From positions 2,232,001-2,296,000 of the forward strand of contig NZ_CP117877.1 in the NCBI RefSeq assembly GCF_028736115.1: a stretch of DNA of 64,000 bases, given 5' to 3'. This document shows, in pieces, positions 44,921 through 52,992 of the stretch (positions within the stretch are counted from its first letter, which is position 1; every line of letters starts with the position of its first letter). The translations under genes were made by a program, and so were the position numbers. The notes under the pieces are model-generated. The model had not been told where the DNA came from. It ran no database searches and saw only the letters and a list, made by a program, of their open reading frames with translations. Origin of the DNA: Mucilaginibacter sp. KACC 22063. Lineage in GTDB: Bacteria > Bacteroidota > Bacteroidia > Sphingobacteriales > Sphingobacteriaceae.

Positions 44921-46432
44921 CTAAGGTTTAAATATCAATACAAGACCAGGCTCTGACTTGTCATTTTTTGATCTTGCGGCCAAACCGACCTGATCAATCA
45001 ATTTTCCTGTCAAAGTAATTGAATTTCCTTTTCTGATTATTTGGGTCGTAATATCTACAGGTACATTTCCTGCCAAATCCTGAGCAAATACCTTACGGTA
45101 AGGTTTAAGATGAGCTACCTGTAACGTAAGGCTGTTGTAATGGCCAAAAACGCCGAAAGGTTTTTCTATTCCCTCAACCTTTAATACTACATTAGCACGT
45201 GGAGTCAGGTAATCGTGTTTAATGGTGCGGCCGATAGCTGCTATTGCGATAGCGCCGTTGGGATAGCGGGATGCCAGAATGTAAGGAGGCATTGTATCGC
45301 CTTTTTCAAGCGTAATTACAGGTTTTTCCAGTCCGCGAGTGATAACAGCAGGAGCTTGATAAGTATTGACATACCCTTCGCCATGGTCTTTCATCCATGA
45401 TTCGTCCTTTTTCATTAACCAGTTGTCATGGAGTAAGGTAGTATCAATATAAAAGTCTGTTTTATCAATGCCAAACGGCAAGGCTATTCTGTGCCACATT
45501 ACTGCGCGGGTCACTTCGTCAAGCCTGCTTTTCAGATCACGGCCAACCGGCGGAAACACATTGTCCTGCTTGCCATCGGGCAAGTTACCATTAAATTCAT
45601 GTCGCATAATGCCGATAGCGCAGCCAGTACCTACCGCGATATAAGGTTCATCTTCGCAATTGATAATGCTAACGGCCCGGTATTTGGGCAAAGCGGTCAA
45701 CAATTTGCTGATGCGGTCAATGGTATGCGGTATAGCAATAATATTTTCCACGTCATAAGTCCGATACACATCGGCTGTTGATAGTACAGCCGGTGTCATA
45801 GCATGTTCAATAATAAGATTTGGGGCCACTTGTTTGCCTAATTTGGTTAGCCATGCTCTCCAGTGGGCTTTTTCCGAATCACTGCCCCAATCTACTTTCC
45901 AGTAGTTAATTCCTGCGTTCTTCATCCAGGTAAGGCGTTTTGTCCAATAAGCTACGCTATCTTTGGTTTTATATTTAGGCGCCTGCTGTGCGCATATCCA
46001 TAAACCCAGTCCTTTCCATCCAAAGCTTTTTGATTTTGTGGATAACCACTTTAATTTTTGATCGGGGGTTAAACCTTTTACCGAAGGAAAACGGCCATCA
46101 TCGGTAATTAAGCTTCCGTAATAGCTTCGATCTCCGTTAAGTGGTGTTTCCCAGTCATCATCCAATACCAGAAAAAGATCTTTGTGCAATTTTGAAAACA
46201 TTTTGGCCCAATGCTCATAAGTGCCGTTTCCAAAAACGTTTTGCCCAGTCATGCTTTGCCTCATTATTTCAGGTGACTTGTAACTGGTAACATAGCCTTG
46301 AATGTTCCAGGTACAAAAATAATCTGGTGCCTGCGAGGGTTGAACGGGAATAAGGGATGACTGTTTATTTTGCGCATATGCGCCCAGTGAAAACAGACAA
46401 AAAACGGTCGGTAAGAGTAGATGATGTTTCAT
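44921..46432 (-). CDS. Exported melibiase-like glycoside hydrolase (clan GH-D type)
   Basis: The 503-aa protein has a signal peptide (MKHHLLLPTVFCLFSLGAYAQ) and a TIM-barrel region reading like alpha-galactosidases of GH27/GH36: FLVLDDDWETPLNGD, WKGLGLWICAQQAPKY, and NYWKVDWGSDSE, where D181 would be the nucleophile. Later AVMWHRIALPFGIDKTDF and a C-terminal beta domain follow. The exact family and sugar cannot be told from sequence reading alone. The longest frame starts at 46528 and adds 32 residues without a sensible export signal; the ATG at 46432 is preferred. It stands alone between a terminator and the divergent DEAD-box-like gene. Confidence 0.72.
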   Translation of the reverse strand: MKHHLLLPTVFCLFSLGAYAQNKQSSLIPVQPSQAPDYFCTWNIQGYVTSYKSPEIMRQSMTGQNVFGNGTYEHWAKMFSKLHKDLFLVLDDDWETPLNGDRSYYGSLITDDGRFPSVKGLTPDQKLKWLSTKSKSFGWKGLGLWICAQQAPKYKTKDSVAYWTKRLTWMKNAGINYWKVDWGSDSEKAHWRAWLTKLGKQVAPNLIIEHAMTPAVLSTADVYRTYDVENIIAIPHTIDRISKLLTALPKYRAVSIINCEDEPYIAVGTGCAIGIMRHEFNGNLPDGKQDNVFPPVGRDLKSRLDEVTRAVMWHRIALPFGIDKTDFYIDTTLLHDNWLMKKDESWMKDHGEGYVNTYQAPAVITRGLEKPVITLEKGDTMPPYILASRYPNGAIAIAAIGRTIKHDYLTPRANVVLKVEGIEKPFGVFGHYNSLTLQVAHLKPYRKVFAQDLAGNVPVDITTQIIRKGNSITLTGKLIDQVGLAARSKNDKSEPGLVLIFKP

Positions 46433-46593
46433 TAAATGACCTTTGTGATTGATGGCTAATGCGAATATATAAAAAGAATATAAGCCATTTAATAGATGGC
46501 TTACCGCAATGATGGCTAAACCCAACAAACTGATATTAAGCTGCTTTTTAAAATCATTTTTAAGCCAGGCGTTAAAATGCGCCTTAAAAAGGA

Positions 46594-46601
46594 TAAATTT
46601 G
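46594..46601 (+). promoter_or_regulatory. Candidate -7 box of the DEAD-box-like gene
   Basis: TAAATTTG matches TAnnTTTG and lies 33 nt before the ATG at 46635, giving a leader of about 28 nt. No -33 TTG is seen at 19-21 nt. Confidence 0.4.
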
Positions 46602-46634
46602 TCGCCCCTCCGGGATTTTTAAAAAATACATGAT

Positions 46635-47936
46635 ATGGCGTGGTTAGATAAATTAAAGCTGAAAAAAGGGTTGGTACAATCTTTAAATGAAGCAGGTTTT
46701 GTAGCTCCTAAAGAAATTCAGCAAAAAACGTTGGCGCGTATTAACGGCGGTCAGGACGTAATAGTGGTTGGCCCCGAAGGTTGCGGTAAAACCACAACAT
46801 ATATATTAGCCACGCTCAACAAGTTTAACTATACCCCTGATGGCGTGCCCAAAGTTTTAATACTGGTACCCGATAAAGAAAAGGTAGAAGAGGTTATTGC
46901 TAAAATCAGTCAGATCAATAAAAATAAAACGCTTTCTATAGTTCCATTATTTGCAGCACCTGGCACAGAAGCACAGATGAATGCCCTGGCAGATGGTGCA
47001 GATATTGTGGTTGCAACACCCGACAGGGCGCGTGCTATTTACCTGAAACTTGGCCTTGATGTAAATAAGATAGAATTGCTGGTTATTGATGATGCAGAAC
47101 TGGTTGTTAAACAAGGTTTGCAATTACCCGTTGCTGAACTGGCTCATAGCATCCCTAAATGCCAGCACCTTGTTTTTACAGAAGTAATGCATGAGCGTTT
47201 GAATAAAATGATAACGCCTTTCATGAAACAGCCGGCCACTGTTGAGGTTGAAGAAATAGGGGAGCCGCAGTTTGAAATGCACCCGCAATTGTTATACCTG
47301 CTGCCTAACTTTGGTACCAAAGTGAACCTGCTGAACCTGTTTATGCAAGATGAAGAAATTTTTACCAAAGTAGTGCTGTTTGTAAACACCCGCCCAACAG
47401 CAGAAAAACTTTACAAAACCTTGCATGACCGGAAAAATACAGTTGCTTTGTTAAACCCCTGGTTTTTCGAGATGGATGGCTTTGCATCTCTGCATGAGTT
47501 TAAAAATTCAACCACCCGTGTATTAATTGTGGTTAACGATGGAGAACAGAAGCTGGATCTGGATGATATCCCTTTCCTGATTCATTTTGAATTGCCGGGT
47601 GAAAAAGAAACTTATATCAGCCGAGTGGCGAAAGATTCGTCGGATGTTGAAGACGAAATCATGGCCATTACATTTGCTACAGATCTTGAACTAACTGCAG
47701 TAAAAAAAATTGAGCAAGCCACCGGCCAGAAAATTCCATTGGGCGAGTTGCCGGGAGATTTGATTATTGAAAAAGAACGATCGTATGCTGATGCCGCTGA
47801 AAAGAAAGTTGCCAAAACAAAAGCAGATGACGATGCCCCCGGAGCCGCTTTTCATCAAAAGAAGGCCAGCAATGCTAAAACATACAATTACGGCGCTGGT
47901 TTAAAAGCCAAAATGACCAATAAGAAGAAGCATTAA
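46635..47936 (+). CDS. DEAD-box-like RNA helicase homologue with eroded motifs
   Basis: The 433-aa protein follows the DEAD-box plan: a Q-motif-like GFVAPKEIQQKTLARI, Walker A GPEGCGKTT (K52), ATPDRARAIYLK in place of TPGR, then DDAE (152-155) in place of DEAD, no SAT (FTEVMHE instead), and a second RecA-like domain with VVLFVNTRPTAEKLYKTL and IPFLIHFELPGEKETYISRV. Motif VI, normally HRxGRxxR, reads ISRVAKDSSD (from residue 328), so the arginine fingers are missing. It probably binds ATP or RNA but may not unwind. The tail is basic (KTYNYGAGLKAKMTNKKKH), typical for RNA contact. The frame is intact, so it is a divergent protein, not a pseudogene. Confidence 0.85.
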   Translation: MAWLDKLKLKKGLVQSLNEAGFVAPKEIQQKTLARINGGQDVIVVGPEGCGKTTTYILATLNKFNYTPDGVPKVLILVPDKEKVEEVIAKISQINKNKTLSIVPLFAAPGTEAQMNALADGADIVVATPDRARAIYLKLGLDVNKIELLVIDDAELVVKQGLQLPVAELAHSIPKCQHLVFTEVMHERLNKMITPFMKQPATVEVEEIGEPQFEMHPQLLYLLPNFGTKVNLLNLFMQDEEIFTKVVLFVNTRPTAEKLYKTLHDRKNTVALLNPWFFEMDGFASLHEFKNSTTRVLIVVNDGEQKLDLDDIPFLIHFELPGEKETYISRVAKDSSDVEDEIMAITFATDLELTAVKKIEQATGQKIPLGELPGDLIIEKERSYADAAEKKVAKTKADDDAPGAAFHQKKASNAKTYNYGAGLKAKMTNKKKH

Positions 47937-47945
47937 ATGCTTAGT

Positions 47946-47974
47946 CAATGGAAATCCATTGTACAATTTTTTTA
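47946..47974 (+). terminator. Terminator after the DEAD-box-like gene
   Basis: CAATGG (47946-47951) pairs with CCATTG (47956-47961) around AAAT; TACAA and then a run of seven T follow. The stem is short but the T-run is clear. It faces rightward between two convergent genes. Confidence 0.5.
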
Positions 47975-47975
47975 A

Positions 47976-48200
47976 TTAAATATCGAATGAGGTGGAAACG
48001 TAAAGGTCTTCCACCTTTTTTCTTGCCCAGTCTGTTTTGCGAAGAAACTTCAGGCTTGATTTAATGCTTGGGTTGTCATTAAAACAATTGATGCGAATGC
48101 GAGACCCCAGTTCAGGCCAGCCATAATAGGCTACCAGTTCGTTTAATATAGTTTCCAGGGTTTTGCCATGAAGCGGGTTGTTGGCTTGCTGTTGCACCAT
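47976..48200 (-). CDS. VF530-family small protein (DUF2132)
   Basis: The 74-aa protein matches the VF530/DUF2132 pattern: [58 protein letters not shown]. The family is a small helical domain, annotated as DNA-binding on structural grounds, of unknown role. The longest frame starts with TTG at 48206; the ATG at 48200 is chosen. A minus-strand TACTTTTG box (48211-48204) lies only 3 nt before this ATG. It is convergent with the DEAD-box-like gene. Confidence 0.88.
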   Translation of the reverse strand: MVQQQANNPLHGKTLETILNELVAYYGWPELGSRIRINCFNDNPSIKSSLKFLRKTDWARKKVEDLYVSTSFDI

Positions 48201-48203
48201 ATA

Positions 48204-48211
48204 CAAAAGTA
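48204..48211 (-). promoter_or_regulatory. -7 box abutting the VF530 start codon
   Basis: TACTTTTG on the minus strand matches TAnnTTTG and ends 3 nt before the ATG. If used, transcription would begin at or next to the start codon (leaderless mRNA). No -33 element was recognised. Confidence 0.35.
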
Positions 48212-48364
48212 ATATAAATATAAACTTAATTTTGCAGGATAAGGGCGGCGTAATAAACGAATGCGCTTAGAACACAGTGAAACGTTCTATCAGTTCAGGC
48301 TATTTTTAAATTTTACATAGCAGACAACTTCGTAGTTATACTTTAGCCATATTATGAGGCGCAT

Positions 48365-48931
48365 ATGGAGCAATTAATAGCATATATTTTACAATATGGC
48401 AACTTGAATAATCAGGAAACAGAACTGATTGTAAGCAAGGCGACAGAGATATCACTTAAAAAAGATGAGCTTTTTTCTGAAGCGGGAAAAGTACCTCATC
48501 AGGTTGGGTTCATTTTGGAAGGAGTAATGCGTGGATATTATTATGATCATACTGGTGAGGAAATAACACGCTGTTTTATCAGTGAGAATAACCTGGTAGT
48601 TGATTATTTAAACTTTGAGTCAGCTGTTGCATCTACCGAGTATTTACAGGCTTGCACAAACTGCAGGCTCATGGTATTCTCAAAAAAGAATTGGGATTCG
48701 CTTTCTGAACTTGTAGAAGGGTGGGACAATATTAGAAATAAAATGGTACAGGTCTGCATGTATCAAAAATCGAGAAAAGCGCCTGTTATTTCAAAAGACG
48801 GAACAACCCGTTACCTTGAGTTTATAGAAAATTATCCCTCACTTATCAATCGTGTTCCGCTTGGCTATATTGCCTCTTACATTGGCGTTACGCAGCAATC
48901 ATTAAGTAGGATCAGAAAAAATATCCATTGA
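48365..48931 (+). CDS. Crp/Fnr-family regulator (cyclic-nucleotide-binding-like)
   Basis: The 188-aa protein has an N-terminal cNMP-binding-like beta-roll (FSEAGKVPHQVGFILEGVMRGYYYDHTGEEITRCFISENNLV) and a short C-terminal helical region with a helix-turn-helix-like VPLGYIASYIGVTQQSLSRIRKNI. This is the compact Bacteroidota form often annotated as a Crp/Fnr transcriptional regulator. The phosphate-binding Arg of cAMP receptors is not evident. It lies 76 bp before the dehydrogenase gene in the same direction and may control it. Confidence 0.88.
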   Translation: MEQLIAYILQYGNLNNQETELIVSKATEISLKKDELFSEAGKVPHQVGFILEGVMRGYYYDHTGEEITRCFISENNLVVDYLNFESAVASTEYLQACTNCRLMVFSKKNWDSLSELVEGWDNIRNKMVQVCMYQKSRKAPVISKDGTTRYLEFIENYPSLINRVPLGYIASYIGVTQQSLSRIRKNIH

Positions 48932-49007
48932 GTATTTTTTACCAAATGGTAAATGCTGTAAGTTATACATGTGCCATTTTTGCCATGAACTTAATAATCA
49001 TACAAAA

Positions 49008-49745
49008 ATGAAAACAGCATTAGTAACCGGTGCAAATAAAGGCATCGGGTTTGAGGTTGTAAAGCAACTTGCCCAAAACGGATTTTTTGTTTATCTGGGT
49101 TGTCGAAACATAGAGAATGGCCGCGTTGCAATTAAAAAGCTAAAGGCAGAAGGCTTTAATAATGTTGAAGATATTGAATTAGATGTTACCAGCCAACAAT
49201 CGGTAAACACTGCTGCGCAAACCATCGCAAATAAAAGCGAAGTTTTGGATGTATTAGTCAACAATGCAGGCATATCCGGTGTACTGCCGCAATCGGCATT
49301 GGGTACACCAGTCGATGAATATCAAACCGTTTTTGAAACCAATTTTTTCGGAGTAATCAGGGTTACACAAGCATTTATCGGTTTGCTCAAAAAATCCACC
49401 GAACCACGTATCGTAAATGTAACCACAGCAATGGCTTCGCTAACATTGGCGGGTGACCCATCGGGTGGCACCTACCACAATAAGCTCGCTATCTACCAGT
49501 CCAGCAAAACAGCGCTGAATATGTATACGGTTAATTTAGCTTATGAATTGCGTGATACAGCTTTTAAAGTGAATATGGTTTGTCCGGGTTATACCAAAAC
49601 GGATTTTACCAATCAGCAGGGGACAAGTACTGCCCAGGAAGCAGGTGCACGTATTGCCAAATATGCACTTATAGGGCATGATGGGCCAACCGGTAAATTT
49701 ATCAGTGAAGAGTATTTTCCTGAGCCTGCAAGCTGCCCTTGGTAG
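49008..49745 (+). CDS. Short-chain dehydrogenase/reductase (carbonyl-reductase-like)
   Basis: The 245-aa Rossmann-fold enzyme shows TGANKGIG at the N-terminus (NAD(P) binding), ELDVTSQQSV, VLVNNAGISG, and IYQSSKTALNMYTVNLAYEL containing the Tyr-x3-Lys catalytic pair, then NMVCPGYTKTDFT. The TGANKGIGFEV form resembles NADPH-dependent carbonyl reductases. A frame from 48969 exists, but the ATG at 49008 places the nucleotide motif at the usual distance from the N-terminus. It follows the Crp-like gene and ends at a strong terminator. The substrate is unknown. Confidence 0.92.
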   Translation: MKTALVTGANKGIGFEVVKQLAQNGFFVYLGCRNIENGRVAIKKLKAEGFNNVEDIELDVTSQQSVNTAAQTIANKSEVLDVLVNNAGISGVLPQSALGTPVDEYQTVFETNFFGVIRVTQAFIGLLKKSTEPRIVNVTTAMASLTLAGDPSGGTYHNKLAIYQSSKTALNMYTVNLAYELRDTAFKVNMVCPGYTKTDFTNQQGTSTAQEAGARIAKYALIGHDGPTGKFISEEYFPEPASCPW

Positions 49746-49748
49746 ATT

Positions 49749-49783
49749 AAAACAAGAGCCGCTGATTCAGCGGCTCTTGTTTT
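49749..49783. terminator. Bidirectional terminator between the dehydrogenase and HExxH genes
   Basis: A near-perfect palindrome: arms AAAACAAGAGCCGCT and its complement around a GATTC loop, with A/T runs on both sides. It starts 3 nt after the dehydrogenase stop and serves both converging genes. Its core is nearly identical to the terminator at 52915. Confidence 0.85.
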
Positions 49784-49844
49784 GAAACGGATGTCAAGGA
49801 ACTGAAAGGCTGTTAATTAATGGGAAAGATATTTGGCACTATTA

Positions 49845-51089
49845 TCACTTGTTATCCTGTTTTAGTGTATAATGTGAATCGTCATCCTTTATAAGTTTCC
49901 ATCCGTCTGCAAGGTTTAATGTCCAGCCGTCTCCTTTTATAGTTTTAGAATCAAAATTTAATGGAGATGAAAACGGCACTGTAATTATATGCCAATCTTT
50001 TAATAACATACCTCCATGGTCAACCTTCAGATACCCCCATGTATCGCTTATTTCGCCGGTTGGATAAACTGTACCATAAGAGCCCAGATCAAAGAGGGTA
50101 TTTGGGTTAAATAAGATGTTCATCTTAATCAACGTGATAGTTAACACAGGTTTGCATGTAAAAGTAGTTACATAATCAGCTACTTTTTGTAGGCGTGCAT
50201 CTTCTTTTTCTTGTTCTGAAGCGCGTATTGCTTCGCCGTTATAGAGATGCTCGTTTGGCGATGTGGAAGGCTTTACTTTATAATATAAACCAATCAATTT
50301 AGGAAAGTCAGCAGTAGAATCTATTTTATTAGTCCAGCTTGGCGCCTTTTCTTGTAAAAGCAAGCCGTAAAGCGGCCCGGTAAGATAAGCGAAAGAGCGA
50401 ATAAAAGATTTACGATTACCTGTAGTGTCTACCTGTGAATAAAGGTGCTGGCGCAAATCATTTCTGCCAAGCACAGCTCCCGTGTATTCTGCAAGCCCCT
50501 CATTCATTTCAAGTATTCGTTCGTTGCCAAAAGTTTTTGGGAAAAGCTTTTGCCGTTTGTATCTGAAGCCAAGAGCATTCGCCAGATCAGCCTGGCGTTT
50601 GTTAACCGGTTTTTTTAAAGCAGTTTCAAGCGCTTTAAGTTCTAAAAGAAAATACACCCTGCCTTGCATACTACTTAAGTGGTCTGCTGTAGGGCTTTTG
50701 CCTGGAAAACCCAGATCTTCTTGTACACGGTGAAAGGACTCGTGCAATATGAGGTTTAAACGTTCATTACTATCGTTAGGCAGGGGCCATAAGATTACCG
50801 ACCATGTGCGGCCTCCCCAATGAATGGCAGTGTTAGCCACCATTACGCTTTCAGGCAAAGTACCACTGAATATTTCTCCTTCAGGTTTTAGAATGCCCGT
50901 ACTATCCGGCATGTTGGCATAAGTCATCCGGGTTTGCCGGTCAACGAAGAGCATGGGCCCGTACAGGGGCAATTTCCAAAGTTTTTGATTCTTTGAAGTT
51001 GTCCTTGCTTCTTTAAAATATTGAGCAGCCAATTCGCTTTGTGCGTGTGCTTGAATGGCAATGCATAACAGGAACAAAAGTTTCTTCAT
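49845..51089 (-). CDS. Exported HExxH protein, probable gluzincin-like metallopeptidase
   Basis: The 414-aa protein has a signal peptide (MKKLLFLLCIAIQAHAQ). LILHESFHRVQ contains HESFH (H116, E117, H120), and 77 residues later LEMNEGLAEYTG holds glutamates E197 and E201, one of which could be the third zinc ligand of a gluzincin. I do not recognise the family and no known peptidase name fits. The C-terminal 90 residues look like a beta domain (KGDGWTLNLADGWKLI). The longest frame begins with TTG at 51158; the ATG at 51089 starts the signal peptide and is chosen. It is divergent from the third LytS gene. Confidence 0.65.
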   Translation of the reverse strand: MKKLLFLLCIAIQAHAQSELAAQYFKEARTTSKNQKLWKLPLYGPMLFVDRQTRMTYANMPDSTGILKPEGEIFSGTLPESVMVANTAIHWGGRTWSVILWPLPNDSNERLNLILHESFHRVQEDLGFPGKSPTADHLSSMQGRVYFLLELKALETALKKPVNKRQADLANALGFRYKRQKLFPKTFGNERILEMNEGLAEYTGAVLGRNDLRQHLYSQVDTTGNRKSFIRSFAYLTGPLYGLLLQEKAPSWTNKIDSTADFPKLIGLYYKVKPSTSPNEHLYNGEAIRASEQEKEDARLQKVADYVTTFTCKPVLTITLIKMNILFNPNTLFDLGSYGTVYPTGEISDTWGYLKVDHGGMLLKDWHIITVPFSSPLNFDSKTIKGDGWTLNLADGWKLIKDDDSHYTLKQDNK

Positions 51090-51194
51090 GCAACTAAAAT
51101 ATAAGGCGATAAGTTGTCTTAAAAAGTTATTATACGAACGGTTGAAAAAATTATGCAAGCGGTAAACATCATTGTAAATTGATGGCTATTTTAG

Positions 51195-52199
51195 ATGATG
51201 CGAAAAATATTGCTGCATGCAATCTTCTGGTTAGTGTTTTTCCTGATGTGGAACAGGTTGCTTTATTTCTACATAGACAATGAATGGAACAAACTTTATT
51301 TTTCTGCATTAGATACCGGGCTGATCATGGTGGCTTTTTATGGCGTATATGCCTATCTGGTGCCTTCATATTTCAGACACAAGCATTGGGTTAAGTTATT
51401 ATTAATGTCGTGTTTGTTTATTCTGGTACTTACCGTTATTTCTGTGTGGTTAATGAATCTGATGTTACATCATATGATAGTTCCCATTCATTTCAATTTT
51501 ACCTGGACTTATAAAGATATGCAGTACAATCGTCTGTTAATGGCTGTTGTTGGTGTACTTGCGGGTATCTTTGTGAAATTGGCTATTGATCGGTTTGAGC
51601 TACGCCGCAACTTAACCGCTTTGGAAAAGGCGCATACCGAGGCTGAACTTGCTTATCTGAAAGCACAACTTAATCCGCATTTTCTTTTTAATTCACTCAA
51701 TAGCTTATATAGCCAGCTGGAACTTGGTACGGGTGATCCTAAAGGCACTTTGTCTTCAATTGCTGATATGTTACGTTACCAGCTTTATGATTCAGGTAAG
51801 CAATTTGTTCCGTTAGAGAAAGACTTAACTTATCTTGAAGATTACATCGAACTGCAAAGGCTGAGACTTGATAATTGCAACGTAAGATATATTAAGCAAG
51901 GTATTACTGATGGTTTGTCAATCGCACCTCTATTGCTCATTACCTTTGTCGAAAACGCATTTAAACATGTATCGGATGACCTTGCGGATAATTTTATTGA
52001 AATAACTATTACCATCAATAATGATCAATTGCATTTTAAATGCATAAACACTTTTCAAAGTAATGACCATGGTAATGGTATTGGCCTTGACAATGTGCGA
52101 AAACGCTTGTCATTGTTATATAGTGACCGTCAGAAGTTAAACATCAATACAGAAAATCATATTTACCAGGTAAACCTTCATATATGCTTAAAGTACTGA
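51195..52199 (+). CDS. LytS/YehU-type sensor histidine kinase (pair 3)
   Basis: The 334-aa kinase has four membrane helices, then a linker and QLNPHFLFNSLNSLYSQ (acceptor His), ITFVENAFKHVSD (N box) and GNGIGLDNVRKRLSLLY (G box). It overlaps its LytTR partner by 16 bp. A TATTTTAG element, one mismatch from TAnnTTTG, touches the ATG. Neighbours (HExxH protein, SusD) give no clear target. Confidence 0.9.
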   Translation: MMRKILLHAIFWLVFFLMWNRLLYFYIDNEWNKLYFSALDTGLIMVAFYGVYAYLVPSYFRHKHWVKLLLMSCLFILVLTVISVWLMNLMLHHMIVPIHFNFTWTYKDMQYNRLLMAVVGVLAGIFVKLAIDRFELRRNLTALEKAHTEAELAYLKAQLNPHFLFNSLNSLYSQLELGTGDPKGTLSSIADMLRYQLYDSGKQFVPLEKDLTYLEDYIELQRLRLDNCNVRYIKQGITDGLSIAPLLLITFVENAFKHVSDDLADNFIEITITINNDQLHFKCINTFQSNDHGNGIGLDNVRKRLSLLYSDRQKLNINTENHIYQVNLHICLKY

Positions 52200-52882
52200 T
52201 TGTAGATGATGAACCGCTGGCAAGGCAACAGCTTGTTTCCTATGTAGAAAGGCTGCCTTTTCTGCAATTGGCAGGTACAGCGCTTAATCCCGTTGCGGCT
52301 AAAGCGATACTGAATAATAATCCGGTTGATTTGATATTGTTGGATGTACAAATGCCACAGATGACAGGTATTGAATTTCTGCGTACAGAGAACGTTATAC
52401 AACAAGTCATTTTAATCACCGCATTTCCGGAGTATGCAATAGAGGGTTTCGACCTGGCGGTTGCTGACTACTTGCTCAAACCGGTAACTTTTGAACGCTT
52501 TGCAAAAGCCTGTGAACGGGCGCTTGGTAACGTAAGCAGTATAGCGGGAGTAAACCTGCTGAAACAACAACCCGGCTATTTGTATGTGAAATGTGATCAG
52601 CGTTTAGAAAAAATCTACATAGCTGACATCCATTACATAGAAGCAATGGCCAATTATGTAAACATTTTTTCTTCCGCGCGCAAGTATACTGTTTACTCCA
52701 GCCTGAAAGGTATTGAAGCGCAGCTTCCTGAAAGTGGTTTTATACGTACCCATAAATCATACCTTGTAGCGAGAGCTTATATTAGTAGTATAGGGCTGCA
52801 GTATGTTAAGATTGGAGAAATTGATATCCCGCTAAGCAGGGCACACAGGAAAGCAGTTATTGAAAGTACCCGGTGCCAGTGA
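52184..52882 (+). CDS. LytTR-family response regulator (pair 3)
   Basis: The 232-aa protein has a receiver domain (VLIVDDEPLARQQLV, DLILLDVQMPQ with the acceptor Asp, ITAFPEYAIEGFDLAVADYLLKP) and a LytTR DNA-binding domain (about 130-228; IHYIEAMANYVNIF, SGFIRTHKSYLVA). It overlaps the kinase gene by 16 bp and is followed by a strong terminator, so the pair is a self-contained operon. Confidence 0.92.
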   Translation: MLKVLIVDDEPLARQQLVSYVERLPFLQLAGTALNPVAAKAILNNNPVDLILLDVQMPQMTGIEFLRTENVIQQVILITAFPEYAIEGFDLAVADYLLKPVTFERFAKACERALGNVSSIAGVNLLKQQPGYLYVKCDQRLEKIYIADIHYIEAMANYVNIFSSARKYTVYSSLKGIEAQLPESGFIRTHKSYLVARAYISSIGLQYVKIGEIDIPLSRAHRKAVIESTRCQ

Positions 52883-52914
52883 GGTGTGTTTCACTGAACC
52901 AGCAAATTATAAAA

Positions 52915-52943
52915 ACAAAAGCCGCTAATTCAGCGGCTTTTGT
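52915..52943. terminator. Bidirectional terminator between the LytTR and SusD genes
   Basis: ACAAAAGCCGCT (52915-52926) pairs perfectly with AGCGGCTTTTGT (52932-52943) around AATTC. It lies between converging genes. Core and loop match the terminator at 49749 except for one base. Confidence 0.85.
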
Positions 52944-52992
52944 ACCCAACGGGATTTATTCAACTAATCAGTAAAAGAAAGATCTTTATCGC

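Noticed and set aside
46433-46528. Upstream extension of the melibiase-like protein
   Set aside because: The 32 extra residues precede a perfect signal peptide at 46432 and would hide it.
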